The position numbers were made by a program, and so were the translations under genes. The notes beneath the pieces are model-generated. The model made no database searches. It had not been told where the DNA came from and saw nothing but the letters and a program-made list of their open reading frames with translations. A stretch of 64,000 nt of DNA, taken from positions 21,270 to 85,269 of the forward strand of contig NZ_RXMA01000024.1 of NCBI RefSeq assembly GCF_003966125.1, read 5' to 3'. The DNA is from Azospirillum griseum (GTDB taxonomy: Bacteria > Pseudomonadota > Alphaproteobacteria > Azospirillales > Azospirillaceae). Shown in pieces: positions 43,844 through 52,069 of the stretch (within the stretch, counting starts at the first letter, position 1; the number at the start of each line of letters is the position of its first letter).

Positions 43844-45297
43844 CAGCTCCGCGCCTCGTTGCGCACGTCGATGAAGGCCGACCGGCGCAGATCGCGCAGG
43901 TAACGGCGGGCCAGCAGGTCGGCGCGCTCGCCGACCAGATCATGCTCGATCTCGTCGCGGCTCGGCATCTTCGCCTCCTTCGAGGAGGGCGGCGGCGGCG
44001 GAGCGGCGGCGGGTTGCGGTTGGGCCTCCGGCGGCGGCTGGATCATCGGCACGTCGCGCTTGCAGACGATCAGAATGACCGCAGCGCCCGGACTCATCAG
44101 AACCGGGCTGGGTTGACCCAGCGGGATGCCAACGGCAAGCTGTTGCAGGCCCGGCGGCAGGTCCTTGACCTTCAGCGTGCCCATGTCGCCCGATTCCGGC
44201 ACCCCGCCCGCCTTGGCCTTGGACTCGAAATCCGCGCAGCTCTTGATCGACTTGCGCAGCGCCTCCGCCTGATCCTTGACGCTCTTCGCCGCCTCTTTCG
44301 ATTCGATGGGGATCACGATCTGCTTCATGTTGACCGTGGCCTTGGCCAAATCCGGGCGCGGCTGGGGACGCGGGGCGGGCGGCGGGGCCTGCGCCACCTC
44401 CTCCCCCCCGGCGCTGCCGAAGGCACGCTGGCCGCGCACCAGCAGGATGTGATAGCCGGTGGAGGTGCGAATCGGCGGGGACAATTGCCCCGGACGCATC
44501 GTCGAGAGCGCCTTGTCGATTTCAGCGGAGGATTCGCCAGTGCGAACCCAACCGAGATCGCCGCCCGACGCGGCCCCGGCGGACTGCGAGAACTGGCGCG
44601 CCAGCGCCGGGAAATTGCCCCCCCGGCGGATCGCGTCCACCAGACGGTCGGCGTTGCGGCGAACCTCGTCGTCCTGGTCCGGGCTGTCCACGGCCAGGAA
44701 GATTTCGGCAACCAGATATTCGGGCTTGCCGATGTTGGCCTTGACCCGCGCCATCGCCGCGTCGATCTCGTCGTCGCTGATGGCGATCTCCTGACGGATG
44801 CGGCGCTGCATCACCTTCTGCCAGGCCAGAAGCGCACGCACCTGCTCGTTCAACGCCGATTGCGGGATGTTGTGGCTTTTCAGCAGGCCGTCAAGCTGGG
44901 CGCGCGCCATGCGGTTCTGCTCGGCGATGCGCTTGATCGATTCGTCGATTTCCTGCTGGGAGATCGACACGCCGTTCTTTTTGGCTTCCTGAAGCTGCAA
45001 CCGCTCGTCGATGAGTTGGCGCACCACCTGCGGGGCCAGACGCTGGCGGGTTTCCGGATTGTCCTGCCCACCGCCGTTGAGCAACGCCAGACGGATGCGG
45101 GCGTTGACGTCGGAGACGGAAATCACCTCCTCGTTCACCACAGCGGCGATGCGCTCGCTGTTGGCGGAGGCGGCACCACCCTGCGGCTGCCCTGCCGAGG
45201 CGGTCGCCTTGGAGGTCTGCGCCGTGGCGGGAAGCGCCAGGGCGACGCAGGCGGTCGCCACGGCAAGGGCCGACCGGACGGAACGCAAACTCGGCAT
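43843..45297 (-). CDS. surA: SurA-like periplasmic peptidyl-prolyl isomerase/chaperone
   Basis: This is a 484-residue periplasmic folding factor for outer-membrane proteins. The signal peptide is RSALAVATACVALALPATAQ. The SurA N-terminal domain includes RIAAVVNEEVISVSDVNARI and RLAPQVVRQLIDERLQLQEA. A parvulin domain follows (SQSAGAASGGDLGWVRTGES, IRTSTGYHILLVRGQR). A second, degenerate parvulin-like region carries a Pro/Ala-rich insert (QPQPAAAPPPPPSS). ATG 45297 has GGAG upstream; the frame runs to 45396 without similarity. It is followed directly by pdxA. Confidence 0.9.
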   Translation of the reverse strand: MPSLRSVRSALAVATACVALALPATAQTSKATASAGQPQGGAASANSERIAAVVNEEVISVSDVNARIRLALLNGGGQDNPETRQRLAPQVVRQLIDERLQLQEAKKNGVSISQQEIDESIKRIAEQNRMARAQLDGLLKSHNIPQSALNEQVRALLAWQKVMQRRIRQEIAISDDEIDAAMARVKANIGKPEYLVAEIFLAVDSPDQDDEVRRNADRLVDAIRRGGNFPALARQFSQSAGAASGGDLGWVRTGESSAEIDKALSTMRPGQLSPPIRTSTGYHILLVRGQRAFGSAGGEEVAQAPPPAPRPQPRPDLAKATVNMKQIVIPIESKEAAKSVKDQAEALRKSIKSCADFESKAKAGGVPESGDMGTLKVKDLPPGLQQLAVGIPLGQPSPVLMSPGAAVILIVCKRDVPMIQPPPEAQPQPAAAPPPPPSSKEAKMPSRDEIEHDLVGERADLLARRYLRDLRRSAFIDVRNEARS

Positions 45298-45402
45298 GAT
45301 GCTCCAGCTCCCAAAACAGAACGCCCGTTCATACGGTGGGCATCGGGGGTCATGCAAACGGAATCCGCCCTTTCGGCCATCACCGTGATGCGGCACCCCG
45401 TC

Positions 45403-46497
45403 TCAACCATCCTCCAGATGCAGCAGGATCGCCGTGCCCAACAGCAGGCTGACCCCGGCCGGACTCCAGGCGGCGGCGAAAATCGGGATGGTCTCCGACA
45501 TGCCAAAGGTGCGGACGATGTCGGTCATCACGAACAGGACAAAGCCGGTCAGCACACCGCCCGTCACCATCGTCATCGTCCCGCCCTTGCGCGGCATCCG
45601 CAACGAAAAGGCGGCGGCAAACAGCACCATCGCCAGATACAGGAAGGGCTGCGACAACAGGGATTGGTAATGCAGCCGATGGCGCACCGCCGGAAAGCCG
45701 GTGGACTCCAGGGTGTGGATGAAGCGCGGCAAGTCCCAGAAGGCGATGGTTTCCGGCGCGGCAAAGCTTTCCTCAATCGTGGCCGGGTCCAGTTCGGTCG
45801 CGATGGTGTAAGAAGGGAGTTTCTCAGGATCCTTCTTCGGTCGGCTGAGAACCACCTCCTGCAAATTCCATTTCCGGTCCCGCAGGCTGGCTCCGGCAGC
45901 GTCCAGGCGCCCTTTGTAATTCTGCTCTTCATCGAACATGAAGACGATGACGTTGCTCAGATCGAAATTGGTCGGGTTCACAAAATCCGCGTGGATGAAA
46001 AGCTGCTCGCCGTCGCTGTTTTGCCGCAGCCAAAGGCCACCACGCGACACATTCATCGAACTGGATTTCATCTTCAGGTACCGATCCTGAAGCTGTTCGT
46101 ATTTGGCGATGAACACCGCCCCGATCGGATTGATGAGCGTCACCTTGACGACCCCGATGATCGCCGCCGCGAACAGGACCGGCATCAGGAATTGCCAGGC
46201 CGACACCCCGACCGCGCGGGCCACCACCAGTTCGGCGCTGCGCGTCAGCCGCCAGAAGGTGAACATGCCCGCGAACAGGATGACGAAGGGAAAGATCTGC
46301 TGGCCAATCCCCGGCAACTTCAGGAACGCCATCTCCACCACCAGCCCAAAGGTGACGTGCGGCTTGGTCCCCGCCCGGCGCAGCAGCTCGATGATGTCGA
46401 GCAGCAGCACGATCGACAGCAGGATCGCCATCAGCAGACAGAACCAGAGAACGAACTGGCGACCGATGTAGCGGGACAGGGTGGGTGACGAGTGCAT
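45403..46497 (-). CDS. lptG: LPS export permease LptG
   Basis: LptG is one of the two permeases (with LptF) of the LptB2FG transporter that extracts LPS from the inner membrane. The 364-residue protein has SRYIGRQFVLWFCLLMAILL, MAFLKLPGIGQQIFPFVILF and the conserved VVARAVGVSAWQFLMPVLF. A beta-jellyroll periplasmic domain (SRGGLWLRQNSDGEQLFIHA) follows, with final helices. The start is the ATG opening MHSSPTLSRYIG. The usual upstream lptF and the lptD gene between lptG and surA are both absent. Confidence 0.93.
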   Translation of the reverse strand: MHSSPTLSRYIGRQFVLWFCLLMAILLSIVLLLDIIELLRRAGTKPHVTFGLVVEMAFLKLPGIGQQIFPFVILFAGMFTFWRLTRSAELVVARAVGVSAWQFLMPVLFAAAIIGVVKVTLINPIGAVFIAKYEQLQDRYLKMKSSSMNVSRGGLWLRQNSDGEQLFIHADFVNPTNFDLSNVIVFMFDEEQNYKGRLDAAGASLRDRKWNLQEVVLSRPKKDPEKLPSYTIATELDPATIEESFAAPETIAFWDLPRFIHTLESTGFPAVRHRLHYQSLLSQPFLYLAMVLFAAAFSLRMPRKGGTMTMVTGGVLTGFVLFVMTDIVRTFGMSETIPIFAAAWSPAGVSLLLGTAILLHLEDG

Positions 46498-46748
46498 GAA
46501 ATCCGGCCTCCGTGGCCACCCGGCGCGTCCGCCGGGCCGAACGGGAACAGGCCCATGGGACCCGTTCCGGTCCCGCTGGCCTGACGTGGCTGTGTACCCG
46601 TGTTGCGCCGCCAAAACAACCGTCACCGAACACGCACCGACCACGGTCGCGCCGTCGCTTTTGGTCTGGACAACGCCGCGCATCGTTCCAAACTGTTGTT
46701 CTGTCGAATGGGGATGCAACGCCATCCCGATGGGACGGAGGGCGGTCG

Positions 46749-47336
46749 ATGACACAAACGACGGTCACTATCCGCGACGCCACGGTCGCCGACGCGCCCG
46801 GCATCGCGCGGGTGTGGATGCAAAGCTGGCGATCCACCTACCCCGGTCTGATCCCGGCGTCAGTTCTGGTCAACCTGTCGGAGGCCGCCACCGTGCGGCG
46901 CTGGCGCACGGTCATCGAAACCCAGGGTCCGGGCATCGGGACCATCGTGGCGGTGGACCGCAGCGGACGCCTGTCTCCCGACCGCCAGCCCGACGGGATC
47001 GTCGGCGTCGCCTCCTTCGGGGCGCACCGGACGGCGATGGACCGCTACGCCGGGGAAATCCACACGCTCTATCTTCTGGACGACGCCAAGGGGTTGGGCA
47101 TCGGGCGGCGGATGATGGCGTCCATCGCCGACCGCCTGCTGGCCGACGCCGTGCAATCCGCCGCGCTGTGGTGTCTGGCCGACAACCCGGCCTGCTGGTT
47201 CTACGAACGGATGGGCGGAATCCGCGTGGCCGAACGCCCGATCCGCTTCGTCGGCAGCGACTTGCGGGAGGTTGCCTATGGCTGGCGCGATCTGGTCCCG
47301 CTTGCGCGCTTGTCGACCGGGCCGCAGGTGCGGTAG
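46749..47336 (+). CDS. GNAT-family N-acetyltransferase
   Basis: This is a 195-residue acetyltransferase-fold protein. It begins with TIRDATVADAPGIARVWMQS and WRSTYPGLIP, a start shared by many RimI-like GNATs. The acetyl-CoA loop is present as IHTLYLLDDAKGLGIGRRMM, and the last part has WFYERMGGIRVAERPIRFVG. The ATG has GGAGGG 7 nt upstream; the longer frame left of it overlaps the lptG promoter region. It lies 36 bp before guaA and may share its transcript. The substrate is unknown. Confidence 0.88.
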   Translation: MTQTTVTIRDATVADAPGIARVWMQSWRSTYPGLIPASVLVNLSEAATVRRWRTVIETQGPGIGTIVAVDRSGRLSPDRQPDGIVGVASFGAHRTAMDRYAGEIHTLYLLDDAKGLGIGRRMMASIADRLLADAVQSAALWCLADNPACWFYERMGGIRVAERPIRFVGSDLREVAYGWRDLVPLARLSTGPQVR

Positions 47337-47372
47337 ACACGGGCCTTGAGTCCCCCGCATCAGGATTCGTCG

Positions 47373-48956
47373 ATGTCCTCCGCAGCCTCTTCGTCCAGCG
47401 CCGTCCTGTCCAACGAGCGCGTTCTCATCCTTGATTTCGGATCGCAGGTGACGCAGTTGATCGCGCGCCGTGTGCGCGAGACCGGCGTCTATTGCGAGAT
47501 CCACCCCTTCAGCGTGAGCGCGGAGGCCATTGCCGCCTACGCGCCCAAGGCGGTGATCCTCTCCGGCAGCCCGGCGTCCGTGACCGACGAGAACGCCCCC
47601 TCAGCCCCCCAGGCCGTGTTTGACCTCGGCGTGCCGGTGCTGGGCATCTGCTATGGCCAACAGACCATGTGCCAGCAGTTGGGCGGCAACGTCTCCGGCT
47701 CCGACCATCGCGAGTTCGGGCGCGCCTTCATCGAGATCACCAGCTCTTGCGCCCTGTTCGACGGGCTGTGGGCGGTGGGATCGCGCGAACAGGTGTGGAT
47801 GAGCCACGGCGACCGCGTCACCGCCATTCCGCCCGGCTTCCGCGTGGTCGCGGTCAGCGACGGCGCGCCCTTTGCTGCCATCGCCGACGACGACCGCCGC
47901 CTGTATGGCGTGCAGTTCCACCCGGAGGTGGTCCACACCCCGCACGGCGCGCAGCTTCTGGCCAATTTCGTCCACGGCGTCGCCGGTCTGAAGGGCGATT
48001 GGACGATGGCCGCCTTCAAGCAGCAGGCGATCGCCAAGATCCGCGCCCAGGTCGGCAGCGGCAAGGTGATTTGCGGCCTGTCGGGCGGCGTCGATTCGTC
48101 GGTCGCGGCGGTGCTGATCCACGAGGCCATCGGCGATCAGCTGACCTGCATCTTCGTCGACACCGGGCTGATGCGCGCCGGTGAGGCCGACGAGGTCGTG
48201 ACCCTGTTCCGCGACCACTACAACATCCCGCTGATCCACCGCAACGCGTCGGACCTGTTCCTGGGCAAGCTGGCGGGCGTCACCGACCCCGAGCAGAAGC
48301 GCAAGATCATCGGCGGCCTGTTCATCGACGTGTTCGATGAGGAAAGCCACAAGATCGGCGGGGCGGAGTTCCTGGCCCAAGGCACCCTGTACCCGGACGT
48401 GATCGAAAGCGTCTCCTTCACCGGCGGCCCCTCGGTCACGATCAAGTCGCACCACAACGTCGGCGGCCTGCCCGACCGCATGAAGCTGAAGCTGGTCGAG
48501 CCGCTGCGCGAGCTGTTCAAGGACGAGGTGCGGGCGCTGGGCCGTGAATTGGGCCTGCCGCAATCCTTCATCGGCCGCCACCCTTTCCCCGGCCCCGGTC
48601 TGGCGATCCGCATCCCCGGCGAGATCACCCCGGAAAAGCTGGACATCCTGCGCAAGGCCGACACGGTCTATCTGGAGGAAATCCGCAACGCCGGTCTGTA
48701 CGACGCCATTTGGCAGGCCTTCGCCGTGCTGCTGCCGGTGCGCACCGTCGGCGTGATGGGCGATGGCCGCACCTATGACCATGTGCTGGCCCTGCGCGCG
48801 GTGACGTCCACCGACGGCATGACCGCCGACTGGTATCACTTCCCGCACGAATTCCTCGCCCGCGTCTCCAACCGCATCGTCAACGAGGTGCGCGGCGTCA
48901 ACCGGGTTGTCTACGACATCACGTCGAAGCCGCCGGGCACCATCGAGTGGGAATGA
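47373..48956 (+). CDS. guaA: GMP synthase (glutamine-hydrolysing)
   Basis: GuaA converts XMP to GMP with glutamine and ATP. The 527-residue protein has the class I glutaminase domain with nucleophile Cys93 in VLGICYGQQTMC and the His/Glu pair in VQFHPEVVHT. The ATP pyrophosphatase P-loop is VICGLSGGVDSSVAAVLIH. The dimerisation domain has GRHPFPGPGLAIRIPGEIT and ends NRVVYDITSKPPGTIEWE, complete. ATG 47373 with CAGGA 8 nt upstream was chosen over the longer frame. Confidence 0.97.
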   Translation: MSSAASSSSAVLSNERVLILDFGSQVTQLIARRVRETGVYCEIHPFSVSAEAIAAYAPKAVILSGSPASVTDENAPSAPQAVFDLGVPVLGICYGQQTMCQQLGGNVSGSDHREFGRAFIEITSSCALFDGLWAVGSREQVWMSHGDRVTAIPPGFRVVAVSDGAPFAAIADDDRRLYGVQFHPEVVHTPHGAQLLANFVHGVAGLKGDWTMAAFKQQAIAKIRAQVGSGKVICGLSGGVDSSVAAVLIHEAIGDQLTCIFVDTGLMRAGEADEVVTLFRDHYNIPLIHRNASDLFLGKLAGVTDPEQKRKIIGGLFIDVFDEESHKIGGAEFLAQGTLYPDVIESVSFTGGPSVTIKSHHNVGGLPDRMKLKLVEPLRELFKDEVRALGRELGLPQSFIGRHPFPGPGLAIRIPGEITPEKLDILRKADTVYLEEIRNAGLYDAIWQAFAVLLPVRTVGVMGDGRTYDHVLALRAVTSTDGMTADWYHFPHEFLARVSNRIVNEVRGVNRVVYDITSKPPGTIEWE

Positions 48957-49042
48957 AACACCGTGGCTTGCGGCGTTTCTCAAACAACCGCCGCCGCCTC
49001 ATAACCATTTGAAATCAAAAAGAACCACTTGCACACCATCGG

Positions 49043-49070
49043 AGCCTGTCGCCGCAAAGCGACGGGCTTT
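49043..49070 (+). terminator. possible terminator hairpin after guaA
   Basis: agcctgtcgc (49043-49052) pairs with gcgacgggct (49059-49068) around cgcaaa, with one G-U pair. An outer cacacc/ggtgtg pair extends it. The T-run is weak. The rest of 48957-49225 holds nothing I can support. Confidence 0.4.
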
Positions 49071-49225
49071 GACGGCGTGAGCAACGGTGTGTGTTCTTTG
49101 GAGTTGGCCGACCGTTCAGTGACGGGGGGACTTCCGGTCCAGCACGCTCACGTCACAAACCGCACATCCCCACACGGGAGCGCCGCCCTCCCCATCGCAC
49201 AGCGTGGTGTTCCAAGGCTTGCGCC

Positions 49226-49606
49226 CTACCCCCGCTCCGACCCTGGCGCGCCGGTGCTCCACAGCAGCCCCAGGATGAAACCCTTGCAGCGCGGCAGCAG
49301 CAGCAGGGTCAGCAGCAGCGACAGCAACGGCCACACCAGCATGTGGACCCAGGTCGGCGGCTCATAGGTCTGTTCGACCGACAGCAGCGCCGGAATCACG
49401 ATGTGGCCGACGATCAGGATGGTCATCCAGGGCGGTGCATCGTCGGCGCGCAAATGGCCAAAGGCCTCGCCGCAGGACGCGCAGCGCTCCACCGGCTTCA
49501 GAAAACGGTGCAGCAAGCGTCCCTGCCCGCAATTCGGACAACGGCCGATCAGCCCGCGCAAAGACGCAGCGAGTTTCGAGGGGGGCCGTGCGGTGGTCAC
49601 AATCAT
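49226..49606 (-). CDS. DUF983 membrane protein
   Basis: This is a 126-residue protein with two cysteine pairs in RCPNCGQGRLLHRFLKPVER and CASCGEAFGHLRADDAPPW, a zinc-ribbon-like head. Two hydrophobic helices follow (ILIVGHIVIPALLSVEQ and LLSLLLTLLLLPRCKGFILG). This is the DUF983 pattern. In alphaproteobacteria related proteins are often linked to cytochrome oxidase genes, but no such genes are near. The ATG at 49606 with GGAAGGA upstream was chosen; the extension to 49765 is AT-rich promoter DNA. The function is unknown. Confidence 0.82.
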   Translation of the reverse strand: MIVTTARPPSKLAASLRGLIGRCPNCGQGRLLHRFLKPVERCASCGEAFGHLRADDAPPWMTILIVGHIVIPALLSVEQTYEPPTWVHMLVWPLLSLLLTLLLLPRCKGFILGLLWSTGAPGSERG

Positions 49607-49782
49607 GGCGCATCCTTCCGTGTGACCGACAATATAGGCTCCTGCCTTGCCAAAACGCAGCCCCAATCGCGCGGCCCCGGCATTCGCCGATCGCACCATC
49701 GATATGCGTTGGATGCAATCAATTATTGAAAATTTCCCATTTTTCATCCCAAAGTCGCCGGTCAACCCAACTTTTCATAGAA

Positions 49783-49811
49783 TTGACAGAAAATTTCTGG
49801 TACGGGATATT
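49783..49811 (+). promoter_or_regulatory. near-consensus sigma-70 promoter of the RTX-like gene, with a palindrome in the spacer
   Basis: TTGACA (49783-49788) and GATATT (49806-49811) are separated by 17 bp, 23 bp before the ATG. The dyad CAGAAA-A-TTTCTG (49787-49799) fills much of the spacer and could be a repressor site. Confidence 0.6.
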
Positions 49812-49833
49812 ATGTTTCACTGGAGTGAGCGTG

Positions 49834-50895
49834 ATGCCCGTACCCTTTTCGGAAAGTGCCTACCTGCAGCGCTACCCTGACGTGGCCGCTGCCGTCACGG
49901 CTGGCAGCATCCCAAGCGGATACGCGCATTGGCTGCAATACGGCGTAAAGGAAGGGCGTATAGGAACAGCGTCAACCGGCGTCGACAAAAGCTGGTATTT
50001 GCAATCCAATCCAGATGTCGCCGCCAGCGGAATGGATGCTGAAGCGCATTATCTGGCTTATGGACAGTTCGAGGGGCGCAATCCAAACGCATATTTCAAT
50101 CAAAGACAGTACTCTCAACTCAACCCCGATGTCGCCGCTGCGGTCGCCGCTGGGCAGTTTCGCACGGCCTATGATCATTTCATTGCGTACGGCCAACAGG
50201 AAAATCGCCCGCTGGGAATTAATTACACTGAAAGCGCATATTTAGAGAGAAATGCCGACGTTAAGGCTGCTGTGGCAAACGGCACCTTTTCGTCAGGCTG
50301 GGAACATTATCGCGCGTATGGTCATGCGGAAACACGCAGTACCACCAATTTTGTCGCCTTGATCACCCATTCCGATGGCTCATTGGATGTCGTCGGCTCT
50401 TCGAGTGCCGACTTCATCTTTGGAAGCAGTGGAAACGACGTGCTGAATGGCGGTCGTCAGTCTGCGTTCTCGCAGACGCGTTCGGGCAACGACTGGATCA
50501 CCGGAGGGGATGGGAACGACACCATCACGGGTGGCGGCGGTGACGACACGCTCACCGGAGGAGCGGGGCAGGATCAATTCATTCTCTACGCCAGAGGTGG
50601 CTCTCTTCCCGAAGCGTTCACGGCGACCATCACTGATTTCCAACCCGGTGTTGATCAGCTGTACATTCCGATGACGTCGGCGGCTTCAGCGGCGGATCTT
50701 CTGGCGAATGCCGAGCAACGCGGCGACGACCTGTTCATCAAATACTATGTTCCGTGGGCCAGTTGGGGGTCAGGGCCGCAATATGATTCCGTGACATTGC
50801 AGAATGTCCAGCGCAGCGCGATGTCGGCGTCTGATTTTTCTCTCGGCACCACGGGCGCGAGCATCATCAGTGCAACAGGCCTGACGTCCGCTTGA
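49834..50895 (+). CDS. secreted-type repeat protein with four NPDVAA repeats and RTX calcium-binding motifs
   Basis: This is a 353-residue protein in two parts. Residues about 8-165 hold four repeats of roughly 32-42 residues with the pattern YLxxNPDVAAAV-(18)-H(Y/F)xxYGxxEGR, as in SAYLQRYPDVAAAVTAG and YSQLNPDVAAAVAAGQF. Residues about 185-250 hold RTX-type GGxGxD nonapeptides (GSSGNDVLNGG, GGDGNDTITGGGGDDTLTGG, GAGQDQFIL). No Sec signal is seen, which fits type I secretion through a C-terminal signal, but no T1SS genes are near. Base composition is lower in GC than the neighbours, and a strong separate promoter precedes it, suggesting horizontal origin. ATG 49834 has GGAG 8 nt upstream. 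The function is unknown; adhesin or matrix roles are possible. Confidence 0.8.
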   Translation: MPVPFSESAYLQRYPDVAAAVTAGSIPSGYAHWLQYGVKEGRIGTASTGVDKSWYLQSNPDVAASGMDAEAHYLAYGQFEGRNPNAYFNQRQYSQLNPDVAAAVAAGQFRTAYDHFIAYGQQENRPLGINYTESAYLERNADVKAAVANGTFSSGWEHYRAYGHAETRSTTNFVALITHSDGSLDVVGSSSADFIFGSSGNDVLNGGRQSAFSQTRSGNDWITGGDGNDTITGGGGDDTLTGGAGQDQFILYARGGSLPEAFTATITDFQPGVDQLYIPMTSAASAADLLANAEQRGDDLFIKYYVPWASWGSGPQYDSVTLQNVQRSAMSASDFSLGTTGASIISATGLTSA

Positions 50896-50977
50896 TCAAA
50901 CGCGCGGGACGCATCTGTTGACGGGCCGGTCGTCCCGGTCTAGGGGAAGGCTTCACCGTTTCGGAGACGACGCGATC

Positions 50978-51958
50978 ATGACCTTCCCCCGTCTGTTGTG
51001 CGCTGCGGTCGCCCTGGCCGCTTTCGCGACCCCGGTCGCCCTGTCCGGGGCCGCTCTGGCCCAGACCAAGACCGTGGCGATCACCGCCATCGTCCAGCAC
51101 CCGGCTCTCGACGCCACCCGCGACGGCGTGGTCGAGGCGCTGAAGGAAGCGGGCTGGACCAGCGGCCAGAATCTGAAGGTCGAATACCAGAGCGCGCAGG
51201 GCAACCCGGCCACCGCCGCCCAGATCGCCCGCCAGTTCGCCGGGTCCAAGCCCGACGTGATCGTGCCGATCTCCACCCCGTCGGCCCAGGCGGTGGCGGC
51301 GGCGACCCGCGACATCCCGGTCGTCTTCACCGCCGTGACCGACCCGGTCAGCGCCCAGCTCGTCAAGGCGATGGACAAGCCCGGTGCCAACGTCACCGGC
51401 CTGTCGGACATGGCCCCGGTCGGCGAGCATGTCGCCCTGATCCGCGAGGTCCTGCCGAACGCCAAGCGCATCGGCGTGCTCTACAACCCCGGCGAACCGA
51501 ACTCCGTCATTCTGGTGAAGGTGCTGAAGGACGAAGCGGCCAAGGCCGGCCTGTCGGTGGTCGAGGCCTCCGTGCCGAAATCGGCGGACGCCCAACCGGC
51601 CATGCGCAGCCTGATCGGCAAGGCCGACGCCGTCTATGTCCCCACCGACAACACCGTCGTCTCGGCGCTGGAAAGCGTGATCGGCGTCGCCCAGCAGGCC
51701 AAGCTGCCGCTGTTTTCCGCCGACACCGACAGCGTGACGCGCGGGGCCATCGCCACCGTCGGCTTTGATTACTTCCAGGTCGGCAAGCAGACCGGTGCCG
51801 TCGTCGCCCGCGTGCTGAAGGGTGAGAAGCCCGGCGACATCGCCGTTGGGCAGGCCAAGGGGACCGACCTGTTCGTGAACCCGAAATCGGCGGTGGCGAT
51901 GGGCGTGACCATCCCCGAGGCCGTGGTGAAGCGCGCGACCAAGGTGGTTGGCCAGTAA
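50978..51958 (+). CDS. ABC transporter substrate-binding protein (COG2984/TrpX-like)
   Basis: This is a 326-residue exported binding protein. The signal peptide is RLLCAAVALAAFATPVALSG, cut near ALAQT. The family marks are AITAIVQHPALDATRDGVVE, VPISTPSAQAVAAATRDIPV and VFTAVTDPVSAQLV, followed by RIGVLYNPGEPNS and YVPTDNTVVSALESV. Members bind aromatic or other small ligands, but the ligand here is unknown. It is the first gene of a three-gene ABC operon and is separated from the permease by a large hairpin. Confidence 0.9.
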   Translation: MTFPRLLCAAVALAAFATPVALSGAALAQTKTVAITAIVQHPALDATRDGVVEALKEAGWTSGQNLKVEYQSAQGNPATAAQIARQFAGSKPDVIVPISTPSAQAVAAATRDIPVVFTAVTDPVSAQLVKAMDKPGANVTGLSDMAPVGEHVALIREVLPNAKRIGVLYNPGEPNSVILVKVLKDEAAKAGLSVVEASVPKSADAQPAMRSLIGKADAVYVPTDNTVVSALESVIGVAQQAKLPLFSADTDSVTRGAIATVGFDYFQVGKQTGAVVARVLKGEKPGDIAVGQAKGTDLFVNPKSAVAMGVTIPEAVVKRATKVVGQ

Positions 51959-51971
51959 CCCCCGCCACCCC

Positions 51972-52045
51972 GGCCATCCCTTGCGGCATCGCCGCCCCCG
52001 CCCACCCCACAGGCCGGGTGGGCGGCGTCGCCGCAAGGGATGGCC
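51972..52045 (+). other. large intergenic stem-loop between binding-protein and permease genes
   Basis: ggccatcccttgcggc (51972-51987) pairs with gccgcaagggatggcc (52030-52045), and the stem continues through most of the gap with one mismatch and a short bulge. Such structures commonly protect the upstream mRNA and limit read-through, favouring excess binding protein. Confidence 0.65.
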
Positions 52046-52069
52046 GCTGTTCATGAGTGATGGTCTCCC

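Noticed and set aside
43942..46488. 848-codon plus-strand frame opposite surA and lptG
   Set aside because: It crosses two well-supported minus-strand genes and their gap and has no recognisable domain.
46498..46755. N-terminal extension of LptG to 46755
   Set aside because: The extension overlaps the promoter region of the divergent GNAT gene; LptG proteins start at the SRYIGRQF region.
49834..50895. RTX-motif protein considered as a haemolysin toxin
   Set aside because: It has only a few calcium-binding repeats and no pore-forming or acylation region, and no hlyB/hlyD genes are near.
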